Below, piece by piece: positions 25,974-35,939 of a stretch of 64,000 nucleotides of DNA. This DNA comes from Flammeovirga agarivorans. GTDB taxonomy: Bacteria > Bacteroidota > Bacteroidia > Cytophagales > Flammeovirgaceae. The notes under the pieces were generated by a model, which worked only from the letters and a program-made list of their open reading frames with translations, made no database searches and was not told the DNA's origin. The translations under genes were made by a program, and so were the position numbers. Each line of letters opens with the position of its first letter. Position 1 is the first letter of the stretch. The stretch spans positions 310,001 through 374,000 of the forward strand of contig NZ_JABAIL010000003.1 in the NCBI RefSeq assembly GCF_012641475.1. Reading direction: 5' to 3'.

Positions 25974-28229
25974 ATGAAGAAATTAGTATTAATTCTTACA
26001 GCATTAGTTGTGAGCAGCTCTCTTATTGCTCAAACTGTAGAAGAGAAGGTGGAAAACCTACTTCAAAAAATGACTCTTGAGGAGAAAATTGGTCAGATGA
26101 CACAGTTTACTTCTTCAGGGGATGTAACAGGTCCTACTTTAAGAGGAAATGTAGAAAAAGAAGTAAAAGCAGGTAATGTTGGTTCGTTGTTTAATGCTTT
26201 TAAAGCGGATTATACGCGTAAGCTTCAAAAAATGGCCGTAGAGGAAACTCGTTTAGGTATCCCATTATTATTTGGATATGACGTAATCCATGGCCATAGA
26301 ACAATTTTCCCTATTCCATTAGGAGAAGCAAGTTCATTTGATTTGGATGCTATGGAAGAAGCGGCAAGAATCGCAGCGATTGAAGCTTCAGCAGAAGGGA
26401 TTCACTGGACTTTTGCTCCAATGGTAGACGTAAGTAGAGATCCTCGTTGGGGTAGAGTAATGGAAGGTGCTGGAGAAGACACTTATTACAACAACCTAGT
26501 TGCTAAAGCGAGAGTAAGAGGTTTCCAAGGAGATGATTTATCTAAAGAAAATACGATCCTTGCTTGTGCGAAACACTTCTTGGCGTATGGTGCTCCGATT
26601 GCAGGTAGAGACTACAATACAGTAGATATGTCGTTACAAACACTTCATGAAGTGTACTTGCCTCCTTTTAAGGCTACAGTAGATGCTGGTGTTGAAACAT
26701 TTATGACATCATTTAATGAGATTAATGGAACACCATCGACAGCCAATCCTTACTTATTTAAAGATATCTTGAGGGACCAATGGGGTTTTGAAGGCATGGT
26801 AGTTACAGATTATACAGCCATCAATGAATTGGTACCTCATGGTACAGCAAAAGATCTTGCACAAGCAGGTGTTCAAGCGCTGAAAGCAGGTATCGATATG
26901 GATATGGAAGGTGCAGTTTTCTTGGAAACATTAAAAGAATCGGTAGAAAAAGGTGATGTTACTGAGGAAGAGATCAACGTTGCTGTAAGAAGAATCTTAA
27001 CATTAAAGCATAAGTTAGGCTTGTTTGAAGATCCATATAGATACTCTGATACAGAAAGAGAAGAGCGTTTGGTATTGTGTGATGAGCACAAGGAAAAAGC
27101 GAGAGATTTTGCTCGTAAGTCTATCGTATTATTAAAAAATGAAAACCAAGTTTTACCATTAAAGCTTGAGAATAAGCCAAAAATTGCTGCTATCGGTCCT
27201 CTTGTGAAAAGTAAAAAAGATGTGTTAGGTGCTTGGAAAGCAAAAGGTTCTCCTAAAGATGCAAAATCATTATTTGAAGGCTTAAAAGGAGCGACTAGAG
27301 GAAAAGCAGAATTATTATATGCACAAGGATGTAAGCTGGATGGTGATGATACCAGCGGTTTTGCGGAAGCTATTGAGGTAGCAAACCAATCGGATGTAAT
27401 CATCTTGGCTATTGGAGAAGCAAGAACGATTTCAGGAGAAGCTAAAAGTAGATCTGATATCACTATTCCTGGCGTACAAACAGAATTGTTAGCAGAATTA
27501 AAGAAAACAGGTAAACCTGTTGTAGTAGTATTGATGAATGGTAGACCTTTGGCACTTGAAAAAGAAGATGAGTTAGCAGATGCGTTTTTGGAAACTTGGC
27601 ATTTGGGTACAATGGCAGGTCCAGCAATTGCTGATGTTATCTTTGGTAAATACAATCCGGCAGGAAAGCTCCCTATGACTTTCCCAAGGAATGTTGGTCA
27701 GGTGCCAATCTACTACAATGCGAAGAATACAGGTCGTCCATTTGATCCAGAGAATCCATCAGGATACAAGTCCAATTATTTAGATGTTCCTAATAGCCCA
27801 TTGTATGCTTTCGGGTATGGTTTAAGCTATACAACATTTGAATATGGAGAGATCACATTATCATCAAATACTACAGACGGAGCACCAATTACAGCTTCTA
27901 TAGAAGTAACGAATACAGGTGATTATGATGGTGAAGAAGTGGTACAGATGTATATCCAAGACATTATTGGTAAATCAACAAGACCACTGAAAGAATTAAA
28001 AGGTTTCGAAAAAATCTTCTTGAAAAAAGGAGAAACAAAAACGGTAACCTTCACTATCGAGAAAGAAGCTTTAACCTATTTCAGATGGGATATGTCGGAA
28101 GGTGTTGAAGCTGGCGAATTCAATGTATTTATTGGAACAAGTTCTGACCAAGTAAAAGCTGCTTCATTCACTTTAACTAAAGACTATGAAGTAGGTAAAA
28201 AAAACTATAACCCGATTCAATCTAAATAA
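25974..28229 (+). CDS. GH3 family beta-glucosidase
   Basis: The 751-residue protein has a signal peptide (LILTALVVSSSLIAQ) and the three-domain GH3 architecture: TIM barrel, alpha/beta sandwich and C-terminal fibronectin-III-like domain (TASIEVTNTGDYDGEEVVQMY). The likely nucleophile is D279 in GFEGMVVTDYTA. The substrate-binding KHFLAYG and the GRDYNTVDMSLQTLHE loop are present. It matches periplasmic BglX-like enzymes releasing glucose from beta-linked oligosaccharides. It lies 19 bp after the GH144-like gene. A perfect ten-base-pair hairpin follows its stop before the lipoprotein and SusC/D genes. Confidence 0.95.
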   Translation: MKKLVLILTALVVSSSLIAQTVEEKVENLLQKMTLEEKIGQMTQFTSSGDVTGPTLRGNVEKEVKAGNVGSLFNAFKADYTRKLQKMAVEETRLGIPLLFGYDVIHGHRTIFPIPLGEASSFDLDAMEEAARIAAIEASAEGIHWTFAPMVDVSRDPRWGRVMEGAGEDTYYNNLVAKARVRGFQGDDLSKENTILACAKHFLAYGAPIAGRDYNTVDMSLQTLHEVYLPPFKATVDAGVETFMTSFNEINGTPSTANPYLFKDILRDQWGFEGMVVTDYTAINELVPHGTAKDLAQAGVQALKAGIDMDMEGAVFLETLKESVEKGDVTEEEINVAVRRILTLKHKLGLFEDPYRYSDTEREERLVLCDEHKEKARDFARKSIVLLKNENQVLPLKLENKPKIAAIGPLVKSKKDVLGAWKAKGSPKDAKSLFEGLKGATRGKAELLYAQGCKLDGDDTSGFAEAIEVANQSDVIILAIGEARTISGEAKSRSDITIPGVQTELLAELKKTGKPVVVVLMNGRPLALEKEDELADAFLETWHLGTMAGPAIADVIFGKYNPAGKLPMTFPRNVGQVPIYYNAKNTGRPFDPENPSGYKSNYLDVPNSPLYAFGYGLSYTTFEYGEITLSSNTTDGAPITASIEVTNTGDYDGEEVVQMYIQDIIGKSTRPLKELKGFEKIFLKKGETKTVTFTIEKEALTYFRWDMSEGVEAGEFNVFIGTSSDQVKAASFTLTKDYEVGKKNYNPIQSK

Positions 28230-28243
28230 TTGCTATTGGGAAA

Positions 28244-28274
28244 TGATAACCGGTGGCTACTTCGCCGGTTATCA
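28244..28274 (+). other. Intra-operon RNA hairpin
   Basis: TGATAACCGG at 28244-28253 pairs perfectly with CCGGTTATCA at 28265-28274 around an 11-base loop, with no T-run after it. The lack of a T-run suggests an mRNA processing or stability element between the enzyme genes and the SusC/D part, rather than a terminator. Confidence 0.6.
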
Positions 28275-28316
28275 ATTCTCTTTCAAATTCATATGAACTA
28301 AAACCTTGTTAATGAA

Positions 28317-29678
28317 ATGATCAAACATCTTACTTTATTATTATTATCAATACTGCTTCTTGGTGCCTGTCAAAAGGAGGAAAACTCCTTCTACGTAGGT
28401 GTACCAAAAGACTTAAGGTACGTTGGTATCGGTGAGTATTATTGTGGAGAAGCATTTACTACAGATCAGCCTTCAGTTTTTACTGGCGGTGAAGAAGTGA
28501 TTTTTACCCTATTGGATGTAAAATCTGATGATTACGAGGGAGAGGATTTGATGGAGAATTTTAGAATCCAGAGCAGAACGGGAATTATTACAATCAGAGA
28601 TTTTAATGACTTGTCAGTAGGAAGATATACCATTGATGTAGAAGTAAAAAACAGTATGGGAGCTACTTCTTTTACAGATATCTTAGATTTTACGGCAGAT
28701 CAGATTGCTCCTCAAGATATTATTTACATGCCTAATATCTATTCATTTTATGGTGATGATACAGAAATTGAAACCAATAGACCTCATGTTAAAGGAGGAG
28801 GCCCGTATTCTTTTAGATTAACAGAGCATACCGATATTTTCTCTATCGATGAAGAATTGGGCAGGGTTAAATTAATCAACAATTTTCCTATCGAAGACGA
28901 TCAGATTGAAGTTTTTGAGATAGGTATTGAAGTCGCAAATACATTAGGCGAATTAGTAAAAGATGCTGCTGTAACGATCGAAATTATTGGTAAAAATGTA
29001 GGTCAATTATTTTATAATGCTATTTCCTTTTTAGGAACTCCTACATCTTATGGTTTACAAAATGCAGTGCATCATACAACATATGGCGTAGTAGAAAAAG
29101 AAATTGATGGTGAGGCTTATATTACTGAATTAAATGATGAAGACAACGGCCCAGCATATACTGGAGGTTTGTGGAGAAGAGCTTGGGCCGGTGTTGCCTT
29201 CAATTTCGAAAATGAGGATGGATTTGTGAATGAAAAGATCGTTAAAGGTTACTGGTCTTGGAACCAAGAATCAAGAGGTGACCTTATTTCTGATGTGATT
29301 GATTTGTCGTATGCTGACGAAGAAGGATACTTAGATATTACAGGTTTCTGGAGATATACTGGCGGTGCACAAAACTTAAACCAGCATCTAGGGGTGATGA
29401 TCTGTAAGCAAAGTGAATACAATGAAGACGCTCCGGAAACATCCAACTGGACTTTATTGGCTAACGATATTTCTGAAGATTTGATGCCTTTCCCAAGTGG
29501 AACCACAACAATTAATGAACGACTACTTAGAGAGGAAGGAAATGTACAAGTTGCCATTCCATCCAACTTCCTAAAGGAAGAAGTAAGGGTTGCATTAAGG
29601 GCCGATTTCTTTAACCCCGAATTAGGAGGGCTTGCAAGAAGGTTTTACATCTACCAAATGCAAGTAAGAGGAAAATAA
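28317..29678 (+). CDS. Surface lipoprotein, probable glycan-binding (DUF4958-like)
   Basis: The 453-residue lipoprotein has a lipobox (LLLLSILLLGAC, Cys near residue 18). Immunoglobulin/cadherin-like repeats follow, with the string FRIQSRTGIITIRDFNDLSVGRYTIDVEV, shown here in overlapping parts: FRIQSRTGIITIRDF and SVGRYTIDVEV. A C-terminal beta domain rich in Trp (GGLWRRAWAGVAFNFE, GYWSWNQES) may hold the sugar site. It shares the cadherin-like module with the lipoprotein at 34460-35800. The surface glycan-binding assignment rests on its place beside SusC/SusD and on module type. DUF4958 membership is a tentative recall. Confidence 0.65.
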   Translation: MIKHLTLLLLSILLLGACQKEENSFYVGVPKDLRYVGIGEYYCGEAFTTDQPSVFTGGEEVIFTLLDVKSDDYEGEDLMENFRIQSRTGIITIRDFNDLSVGRYTIDVEVKNSMGATSFTDILDFTADQIAPQDIIYMPNIYSFYGDDTEIETNRPHVKGGGPYSFRLTEHTDIFSIDEELGRVKLINNFPIEDDQIEVFEIGIEVANTLGELVKDAAVTIEIIGKNVGQLFYNAISFLGTPTSYGLQNAVHHTTYGVVEKEIDGEAYITELNDEDNGPAYTGGLWRRAWAGVAFNFENEDGFVNEKIVKGYWSWNQESRGDLISDVIDLSYADEEGYLDITGFWRYTGGAQNLNQHLGVMICKQSEYNEDAPETSNWTLLANDISEDLMPFPSGTTTINERLLREEGNVQVAIPSNFLKEEVRVALRADFFNPELGGLARRFYIYQMQVRGK

Positions 29679-29703
29679 GTATCGTGACTAACTCTCAATT
29701 GAA

Positions 29704-32700
29704 ATGAATAAAATAAACAAATTGATAACACTGATCCTTGGAGGCTTATTAATGTTATCCATGGATGCGTACGCTCAAAAAGAATTTATCAAAGTAAAAG
29801 GTATAGTCATTGGTGAAGACGATGAGACTATCCCAGGTGTGAGTATCCGTATAAAAGGTACAAATAATGGTACAGCCACAGACTTTGATGGTAACTACTC
29901 CTTAAGAGTAAAACAGAACGCTGTTCTGATGGTGTCTTATGTTGGTTATACGCAACAAGAAATACCTGTAAATGGCCGATCGATTATCGATATTCAGCTG
30001 ATTCCAGAAGTAGAGGAATTAGATGAGTTGGTAGTTGTAGGTTATGGTAAGCAAGATGCCAAAGAAGTATCGGGTTCCATTCAATCGATGGTAATGGATG
30101 ATGAGGTTAACTCTATGCCAGCAGCTTCTTTTGATCAAATGTTACAGGGTAGAATGGCAGGTGTTCAGGTATCTGCCGGCGAAGGTGGACCTGGTGAAGC
30201 CATGAACTTTGAAATTCGTGGTGCCAATACGATTACGGGTTCTTCTGCTCCTTTATACGTAGTAGATGGATTCCCCTTAGAAGACCCTTCACTATTTACT
30301 TTAGATCCTGCCGATATCGAAAGGATTGATGTTTTAAAAGATGCATCGGCGACGGCAATTTATGGTTCTAGAGGTTCCAATGGTGTAATCTTAGTCACAA
30401 CAAAACAAGGTTTGGCTGGAAAGCCTGTGATTACTTTCAATACAAAAGTTGGTGTTTCTCAAATTCCGCACAACAGAAGAATGGAAACACTAAATGCCCA
30501 CGAATATGTGCAATTACAGCATGATTTAGGAGGTGGTGATCCATGGGGTGATGTAGGTAATTATACAGATGCCGATATGACCAATTGGCAAGATGAAATC
30601 TTCAAGGTAGCACCTTTCCAAAATTATAATGTATCCATGAGAGGTGGTTCTGACCAAACTAAATATTTTGGTTCAATGGGTTATGTCAACCAAGCAGGTA
30701 CATTAATGAATACAGGTTTTGAGCGTATCAATGGTCGTTTTAAACTAGATCAGAACCTTGGAAAGAGAGTGAATATGAGTATGAACATCAATTACTCTCA
30801 TACAGAACACAAAGGGCAGAAAACATCAACAGCAAGTGTATCTGCGATTAAATCGGCCATCATGTTTAGACCTATGACACCAAAAAATGGCGATTTAGAT
30901 GATGATGATGAATTAAGTGCAGGTTTCTATCCTCCGACACAAACATTAGAAAATACAGACCGTTCTGAGATATCAGATGTGATGCAAGCCAATGTTAACT
31001 TCGATGTAGACCTTGCAAAAGGATTGAAGTTCCGCACACAGTTAGGATACCAAATAAACTACTCTCAAACGAAAACGTTTTTTAGAGAAGGTACCAATCA
31101 GGCAGACCGAGGAAGTGATGGTATCAACGGTCATATTTCTCAGTTAAGAGCACAGAACTTTATCAATGAGAACACACTATCGTACGATTGGTCAAAGAAC
31201 GGTCATAAGATCGATGCCTTAGCGGGTATTACTTTCCAAAGTACGAACCGTTATAGATTTCAAGCGGCTGCAATTCAGTTCCCATTAGATGATTTAGGAT
31301 GGAATAATATCGGCTTAGGTAATGTAGCGAAGATGCCAACTTCAGCAGCTACAGGACAAAATTTAATGTCTGGTTTGAGTAGAGTTAACTATGCCTATAA
31401 GGGTAAATATATTCTTACAGCATCTCTTAGAGCAGACGGTTCCTCTCGTTTTAAACAAGGAAATAGGTTTGGTATCTTCCCTTCAGTTTCTGCAGCTTGG
31501 AGAGCAGGAGACGAAGATTTTATTCAGAATTTGAATGTGTTCTCGGACCTGAAATTTAAGACAGGTATTGGTACAACGGGTAACAATAGAGTAGGAGATT
31601 TTGATTTTATTCCTACGATGGCTGTGGGACCAGGATATTATTTAGGAGGGCAGTATCAATCAGCTTTTTATCAAGATAAATTAGCGAATACTAATCTAAA
31701 ATGGGAGACAACTCAGCAATTTAATATTGGTGCAGAAATGGGCTTCCTAAACAACAGATTATTGGTAGATGTTGAGTACTACTACAACTTAACAGACAAC
31801 CTTCTTTTTGATGCCAAAGTTGCTCCTTCAACGGGTTATACTCAAGTAAAACAGAATATTGGAGCAGTAGCCAACAGAGGTTTAGAATTTAGTGTGAATA
31901 CCGTAAATGTTCAGACGAAAAACTTCAAATGGACATCCAATTTCAATATCTCCTTCAATGATAACGAGATCAAAAATCTTTCTTATGGAGAAGATTTCAG
32001 ATTATATGACCCGAATGTTGGAGGAATGTTCGCTGGAGAATTATACTATGGTTTATTCGTAGGTATGCCAATGACGCAGATGTATGGTTACCGTTACGAT
32101 GGGGTTTATCAAAAAGATGATTTTGTAAGAAACTCAAATGGTGAATTGGTCTTAAGAGAAGGCGTTCCGGGATTCAACTCTCAGACAGGACAAGTAAGAC
32201 CGGGTATGCCCAAATATAGGGATGTAAACGGAGATGGTGTTATTGATGAAAATGATAAGGAAATCATTGGTAACCCTAACCCAAGGCACTTTGGTGGTTT
32301 TACCAACAACTTTACCTATAAAAACTGGGATTTAAGTATTCTACTAACTTGGTCGGTAGGACAAGAAGTATTTAATGGTAATATGGCTGATTTTGGTGTT
32401 GTCGGTAACCAAAGAGGTAGAAACTACCTGAAAGATGTAGGTAATAGATGGGCACTGAATAACCCCGTTGATGGTGGTGTTTGGGGAGCTCCTGGCCCAG
32501 GACAGGATTATACCTATCAGCAAGTATATGGTGGTCATCAGATGAGTGATTACTTTATCGAAGATGCTTCTTTCCTAAGAATTAAGAATGTTACGGTAGG
32601 ATATACTTTTGAGCCATCAAAATTAAAAAAGCTAAGAATTGAACGCATGAGGGTATATGGATCAGTAGATAACCTTTGGGTATTTACTAATTACTCTGGC

Positions 32701-32808
32701 TATGATCCAGAAGTATCTGTAAGAAACCAAGCCATGTACAAAGGCATTGATTATTCTTCTTACCCTGCTTCTCAATCATTTATTGTAGGTTTCCAAGTTT
32801 CTTTCTAA
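29704..32808 (+). CDS. SusC-like TonB-dependent outer-membrane transporter
   Basis: The 1034-residue outer-membrane transporter imports oligosaccharides using TonB energy. After a signal peptide (ending SMDAYAQ) there is a carboxypeptidase-D regulatory-like domain (GIVIGEDDETIPGVSIRIKG). A TonB-box-like segment (ELDELVVVGYGKQ) and the plug domain with the IYGSRGSNGVILVTTKQG signature follow. The rest is a 22-strand barrel ending in an aromatic residue (SFIVGFQVSF). It lies 11 bp before the susD-like gene, and the pair defines this locus as a PUL. Size and layout are standard for SusC. Confidence 0.97.
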   Translation: MNKINKLITLILGGLLMLSMDAYAQKEFIKVKGIVIGEDDETIPGVSIRIKGTNNGTATDFDGNYSLRVKQNAVLMVSYVGYTQQEIPVNGRSIIDIQLIPEVEELDELVVVGYGKQDAKEVSGSIQSMVMDDEVNSMPAASFDQMLQGRMAGVQVSAGEGGPGEAMNFEIRGANTITGSSAPLYVVDGFPLEDPSLFTLDPADIERIDVLKDASATAIYGSRGSNGVILVTTKQGLAGKPVITFNTKVGVSQIPHNRRMETLNAHEYVQLQHDLGGGDPWGDVGNYTDADMTNWQDEIFKVAPFQNYNVSMRGGSDQTKYFGSMGYVNQAGTLMNTGFERINGRFKLDQNLGKRVNMSMNINYSHTEHKGQKTSTASVSAIKSAIMFRPMTPKNGDLDDDDELSAGFYPPTQTLENTDRSEISDVMQANVNFDVDLAKGLKFRTQLGYQINYSQTKTFFREGTNQADRGSDGINGHISQLRAQNFINENTLSYDWSKNGHKIDALAGITFQSTNRYRFQAAAIQFPLDDLGWNNIGLGNVAKMPTSAATGQNLMSGLSRVNYAYKGKYILTASLRADGSSRFKQGNRFGIFPSVSAAWRAGDEDFIQNLNVFSDLKFKTGIGTTGNNRVGDFDFIPTMAVGPGYYLGGQYQSAFYQDKLANTNLKWETTQQFNIGAEMGFLNNRLLVDVEYYYNLTDNLLFDAKVAPSTGYTQVKQNIGAVANRGLEFSVNTVNVQTKNFKWTSNFNISFNDNEIKNLSYGEDFRLYDPNVGGMFAGELYYGLFVGMPMTQMYGYRYDGVYQKDDFVRNSNGELVLREGVPGFNSQTGQVRPGMPKYRDVNGDGVIDENDKEIIGNPNPRHFGGFTNNFTYKNWDLSILLTWSVGQEVFNGNMADFGVVGNQRGRNYLKDVGNRWALNNPVDGGVWGAPGPGQDYTYQQVYGGHQMSDYFIEDASFLRIKNVTVGYTFEPSKLKKLRIERMRVYGSVDNLWVFTNYSGYDPEVSVRNQAMYKGIDYSSYPASQSFIVGFQVSF

Positions 32809-32819
32809 TCACAACAGCT

Positions 32820-34442
32820 ATGAAAAAGAATTTATTAATACTTATTGCCCTAGTTATTTCTATTTCTTCATGTACATTTTTAGATTTAGATCCTAAAGAT
32901 GAAATAGGAAGGGATGATTACTATCAAAATGATAAACAGGCATATCTCGCTTTATCAGGAGTATATGCTTCATTAAGAGATATATATGATCAAGATTTTT
33001 CGATCTGGTTTAATGTAGGAACAGATGAAATGTTGTACCGAAGATCTTTGTTTAATCATGAATTAACGAAGATGTCTTACAATGATTCTGATGTGGATTT
33101 GAACAGAATCTGGACAAGAACCTATAGAGGTATCAATAGAATTAATGATCTGATTGATAACCTAAGTGAAAGAGATACTATCGATTACTTATCAAAAGCA
33201 GATCATGAACTGATGATTGGAGAAGGTCTTACCTTAAGAGCTTTGTTCTACTTCAATTTGGTTAGGGTTTGGGAACATGTGCCATTAAGATTGGATCACT
33301 TTACTGATATCGATGGTAATCTGGATATGCTGAATTTACCAAATACTCCAGCACCTAAAGTATACAATCAGATTATTGCAGACCTTGACAAAGCCATCAC
33401 TTTACTTAATGATCGTCCGAAAGAATATGGTAGAGTAAGTAAACAGATTGCACATGGTTTAGCCGCAAGGGTGTACCTGACAATGGCAGGAGCAAGAATT
33501 CAAGGAGGCGATTTAGGTAGAGATTACTGTTTGCAAAAAGTAATCGAACATACCAATGCAGTAACTGAATTTGGTTATCACTCTCTATTACCAGAATACA
33601 AAGATGTTTTCCTAAACCAGATTCAAGGAATAAGAAGAGATGTAGAGGTCATGTGGGAAGTGGATTTTACAGTTACTGAAGGTAGAGATTTGGGAGGTAG
33701 AATTGGAAACTTTAATGGTGTCCAAATACAGTTAACCACAGGTACTATGCCTTTTAGTATTGGACATGCTTACATCACTCCTTCCATGCATAAAAGTACC
33801 TACAGTGCGGACGATACCCGTTTTGAGTGGAATTGTGCCAACTTTAGTTTCAATTACAGAGACGACAATTTTGTGGCTGTAAATATTGGAAATGAGTTAA
33901 GATGGTTCCCTGGAAAATGGAGACGTTTAGACAGAGGTCGAGACCATAATGGTGAATTAGACGGAACAGTAGAGACCCTAGAAAATGGTGTGATTATCAA
34001 GGATAGAACATCGATCAATTTCCCAATTTTACGATTTAGTGATATTCTTTTGATGCGCGCTGAGGCTAGTTATTTATTATATGGTGAAAGCGGTCAGGCA
34101 AAGACAGACATCGAAATGGTAAGACAAAGAGCCAATGCGGGTTCGTTAAGTCAAGGATTGAGTGATGCCAACAACGATTTTATGAAGTTGATTCAAGATG
34201 AACGTAAGAGGGAATTATGTTTTGAAGGACATAGACGTTTCGATTTAGTGCGTTGGGGAATTCTAGAAGAAACAATGAAAGAAGTAAGTCAGAATGTGAG
34301 ATCAAATAAAGACTTCCGTCCTGATAATGAAGAGCACTTGGCATTCCCAGGTGAAAGATGTGAAGAAAAGCATGTGGTTTTCCCTATTCCTACGGAAGAA
34401 TTACAATTGAATTACAACATCAAACAACATCCTCTTTGGTAA
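32820..34442 (+). CDS. SusD/RagB-like surface glycan-binding lipoprotein
   Basis: The 540-residue lipoprotein (lipobox ISISSC, then TFLDLDPKDE) has the tetratricopeptide-rich SusD fold. The N-terminal part covers LALSGVYASLRDIYDQ and the RALFYFNLVRVW helix. The C-terminal RagB/SusD part includes FPILRFSDILLMRAEA, RQRANAG and ELCFEGHRRFDLVRWG. SusD proteins form the lid over SusC and bind the polysaccharide at the surface. It lies directly downstream of susC, with a second surface lipoprotein 18 bp further on. The binding residues for the sugar cannot be read by eye. Confidence 0.96.
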   Translation: MKKNLLILIALVISISSCTFLDLDPKDEIGRDDYYQNDKQAYLALSGVYASLRDIYDQDFSIWFNVGTDEMLYRRSLFNHELTKMSYNDSDVDLNRIWTRTYRGINRINDLIDNLSERDTIDYLSKADHELMIGEGLTLRALFYFNLVRVWEHVPLRLDHFTDIDGNLDMLNLPNTPAPKVYNQIIADLDKAITLLNDRPKEYGRVSKQIAHGLAARVYLTMAGARIQGGDLGRDYCLQKVIEHTNAVTEFGYHSLLPEYKDVFLNQIQGIRRDVEVMWEVDFTVTEGRDLGGRIGNFNGVQIQLTTGTMPFSIGHAYITPSMHKSTYSADDTRFEWNCANFSFNYRDDNFVAVNIGNELRWFPGKWRRLDRGRDHNGELDGTVETLENGVIIKDRTSINFPILRFSDILLMRAEASYLLYGESGQAKTDIEMVRQRANAGSLSQGLSDANNDFMKLIQDERKRELCFEGHRRFDLVRWGILEETMKEVSQNVRSNKDFRPDNEEHLAFPGERCEEKHVVFPIPTEELQLNYNIKQHPLW

Positions 34443-34459
34443 TCTAAAACTCTAAAATC

Positions 34460-35800
34460 ATGAAAAAATTAATATATATATTCTTTGCGTTTTTACTGGT
34501 AGGTTGCTTGACCAATAACGAGGTCGATTTTAATGTACCGGATGTGCCTCCAGAAAACTTATTATACCATAGAAATGATCTTACGGTGGCACATAATAGA
34601 GCAGTGCAAGGCGATGCTCCAGAGGTGATCTCAAAAGGAACGACTACTTTCGATATTGCTGAGGTAGTATTAATAGAAGATAGTATTCGTACAGATGTAC
34701 CTGAAGAATACAATCCGTTTACGATTGATATTGAAACGGGACAACTCTCTTTGGAACCTACAGATGGAACTACTTTGGGGAGATATCATGTAAGTGTTAT
34801 GGCTTCTAATGAGGCAGGCACTTCTAATTTTGATGATGCTTTCAGAGTTATGTTAGTAGATAAACGCCCTGAGTTATCATTGGAAACAAAAAAGGATTCG
34901 ATCATTCTATATATGGATGAAGAAGGTACCCCCTTATCTTCTCAAGTAGAAAGTGTAAGTGTGGTTGCCGAAGGTGTATTCTTATCGGATGTTCAGATTG
35001 AAGCATCGCCAGAATTACCTGCTTCTACAACGATTTCATTAGATGCCAATGGCCGTTTTCATGTCAGAGGAACTTTAGAGAATGAAGATTATATCATTTC
35101 TATAAGTGCTGAAAATGAGTATGGTGTATCGGAGAATAACCCTTCTTTTACTCTCTATACGAAAATGCTAAAAATTGAGGAAAGAGAATTATTTACCATG
35201 CACATTGATCAAGGTTTAAAACCAGACAACGAAGATGAATTTGTTTTTGCTGAAATAGACTTCATGAAGATTGATGGTCCTGCATTACCGAATGGACAGA
35301 CTTGGTGGAATATCGCAGTGGATAGAAATAACCACCCTAATGTAGACCGTAGAGAGAACTTTATCACTAGAAACTATGCAAGAAATTATGATAACGTTTC
35401 TACTGCAAAGCATGTGATGGTTACTCCAGAAATGTCTTCGGAAAACATGGAAGTGATGACGATCGATATTGGTGCGGTGTTCAATAATATCACAGGAGTT
35501 GGAGGAGAACAACGTATTGAAGCTAGAGTAGTCAAAGCAGAAGATTATCAAGAGGCTTTAGACGCTGGAAGCATCAATGAAGCGTATGAGCATTGGACTT
35601 TGGCATTTAATTCAGCCGATTACCAAGTAGACGAAAAGAAATTATTTATTCACCAATCAATAGAGATCAACAATCCTTTTGAAGGAGAAGATTTCCGTGT
35701 TGTAGTAGTCTACGTACATGGTCTTACTTCCGCAGTGAATAGAGGATATATGGGTATTGACGAATTAGGAATTAGAGGTAGATTTTTAGTAATTAATTAA
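34460..35800 (+). CDS. Surface lipoprotein, probable glycan-binding (second)
   Basis: The 446-residue lipoprotein (lipobox AFLLVGC, near residue 16) starts with two or more cadherin/Ig-like modules. FTIDIETGQLSLEPTDGTTLGRY is matched here in pieces: FTIDIETGQLSLEP and LGRYHVSVMASNEAGTS. The second resembles SVGRYTIDVEVKNSMGATS in the lipoprotein at 28317. A larger C-terminal beta domain (about residues 240-446) is more divergent. By position after SusD it fills the SusE/F-like role. It is the last gene before a good terminator, so it closes the PUL operon. Its sugar specificity is unknown. Confidence 0.65.
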   Translation: MKKLIYIFFAFLLVGCLTNNEVDFNVPDVPPENLLYHRNDLTVAHNRAVQGDAPEVISKGTTTFDIAEVVLIEDSIRTDVPEEYNPFTIDIETGQLSLEPTDGTTLGRYHVSVMASNEAGTSNFDDAFRVMLVDKRPELSLETKKDSIILYMDEEGTPLSSQVESVSVVAEGVFLSDVQIEASPELPASTTISLDANGRFHVRGTLENEDYIISISAENEYGVSENNPSFTLYTKMLKIEERELFTMHIDQGLKPDNEDEFVFAEIDFMKIDGPALPNGQTWWNIAVDRNNHPNVDRRENFITRNYARNYDNVSTAKHVMVTPEMSSENMEVMTIDIGAVFNNITGVGGEQRIEARVVKAEDYQEALDAGSINEAYEHWTLAFNSADYQVDEKKLFIHQSIEINNPFEGEDFRVVVVYVHGLTSAVNRGYMGIDELGIRGRFLVIN

Positions 35801-35817
35801 TAAAAGTTAGAAGGTTG

Positions 35818-35850
35818 ATAGGGCCCAGCTTTTGTTGGGTTCTATTTTTA
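35818..35850 (+). terminator. Terminator ending the PUL operon
   Basis: A 12-base-pair stem (left arm ATAGGGCCCAGC, right arm GTTGGGTTCTAT, with some G-T pairs) closes on a short T loop and is followed by TTTTA. It lies 18 bp after the last PUL lipoprotein stop. Confidence 0.85.
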
Positions 35851-35939
35851 TAAATACTCCCTAATATTAAAATCTAAATAATTTGAAATACCGTATAAAA
35901 TATAATTACTACAGTACAACTGAAACTTCAACTACTGAT

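Noticed and set aside
26873-27655. 260-codon minus-strand frame inside the GH3 gene
   Set aside because: It lies wholly within a well-supported GH3 gene in antisense and has low-complexity Ser/Phe-rich composition typical of a shadow frame.
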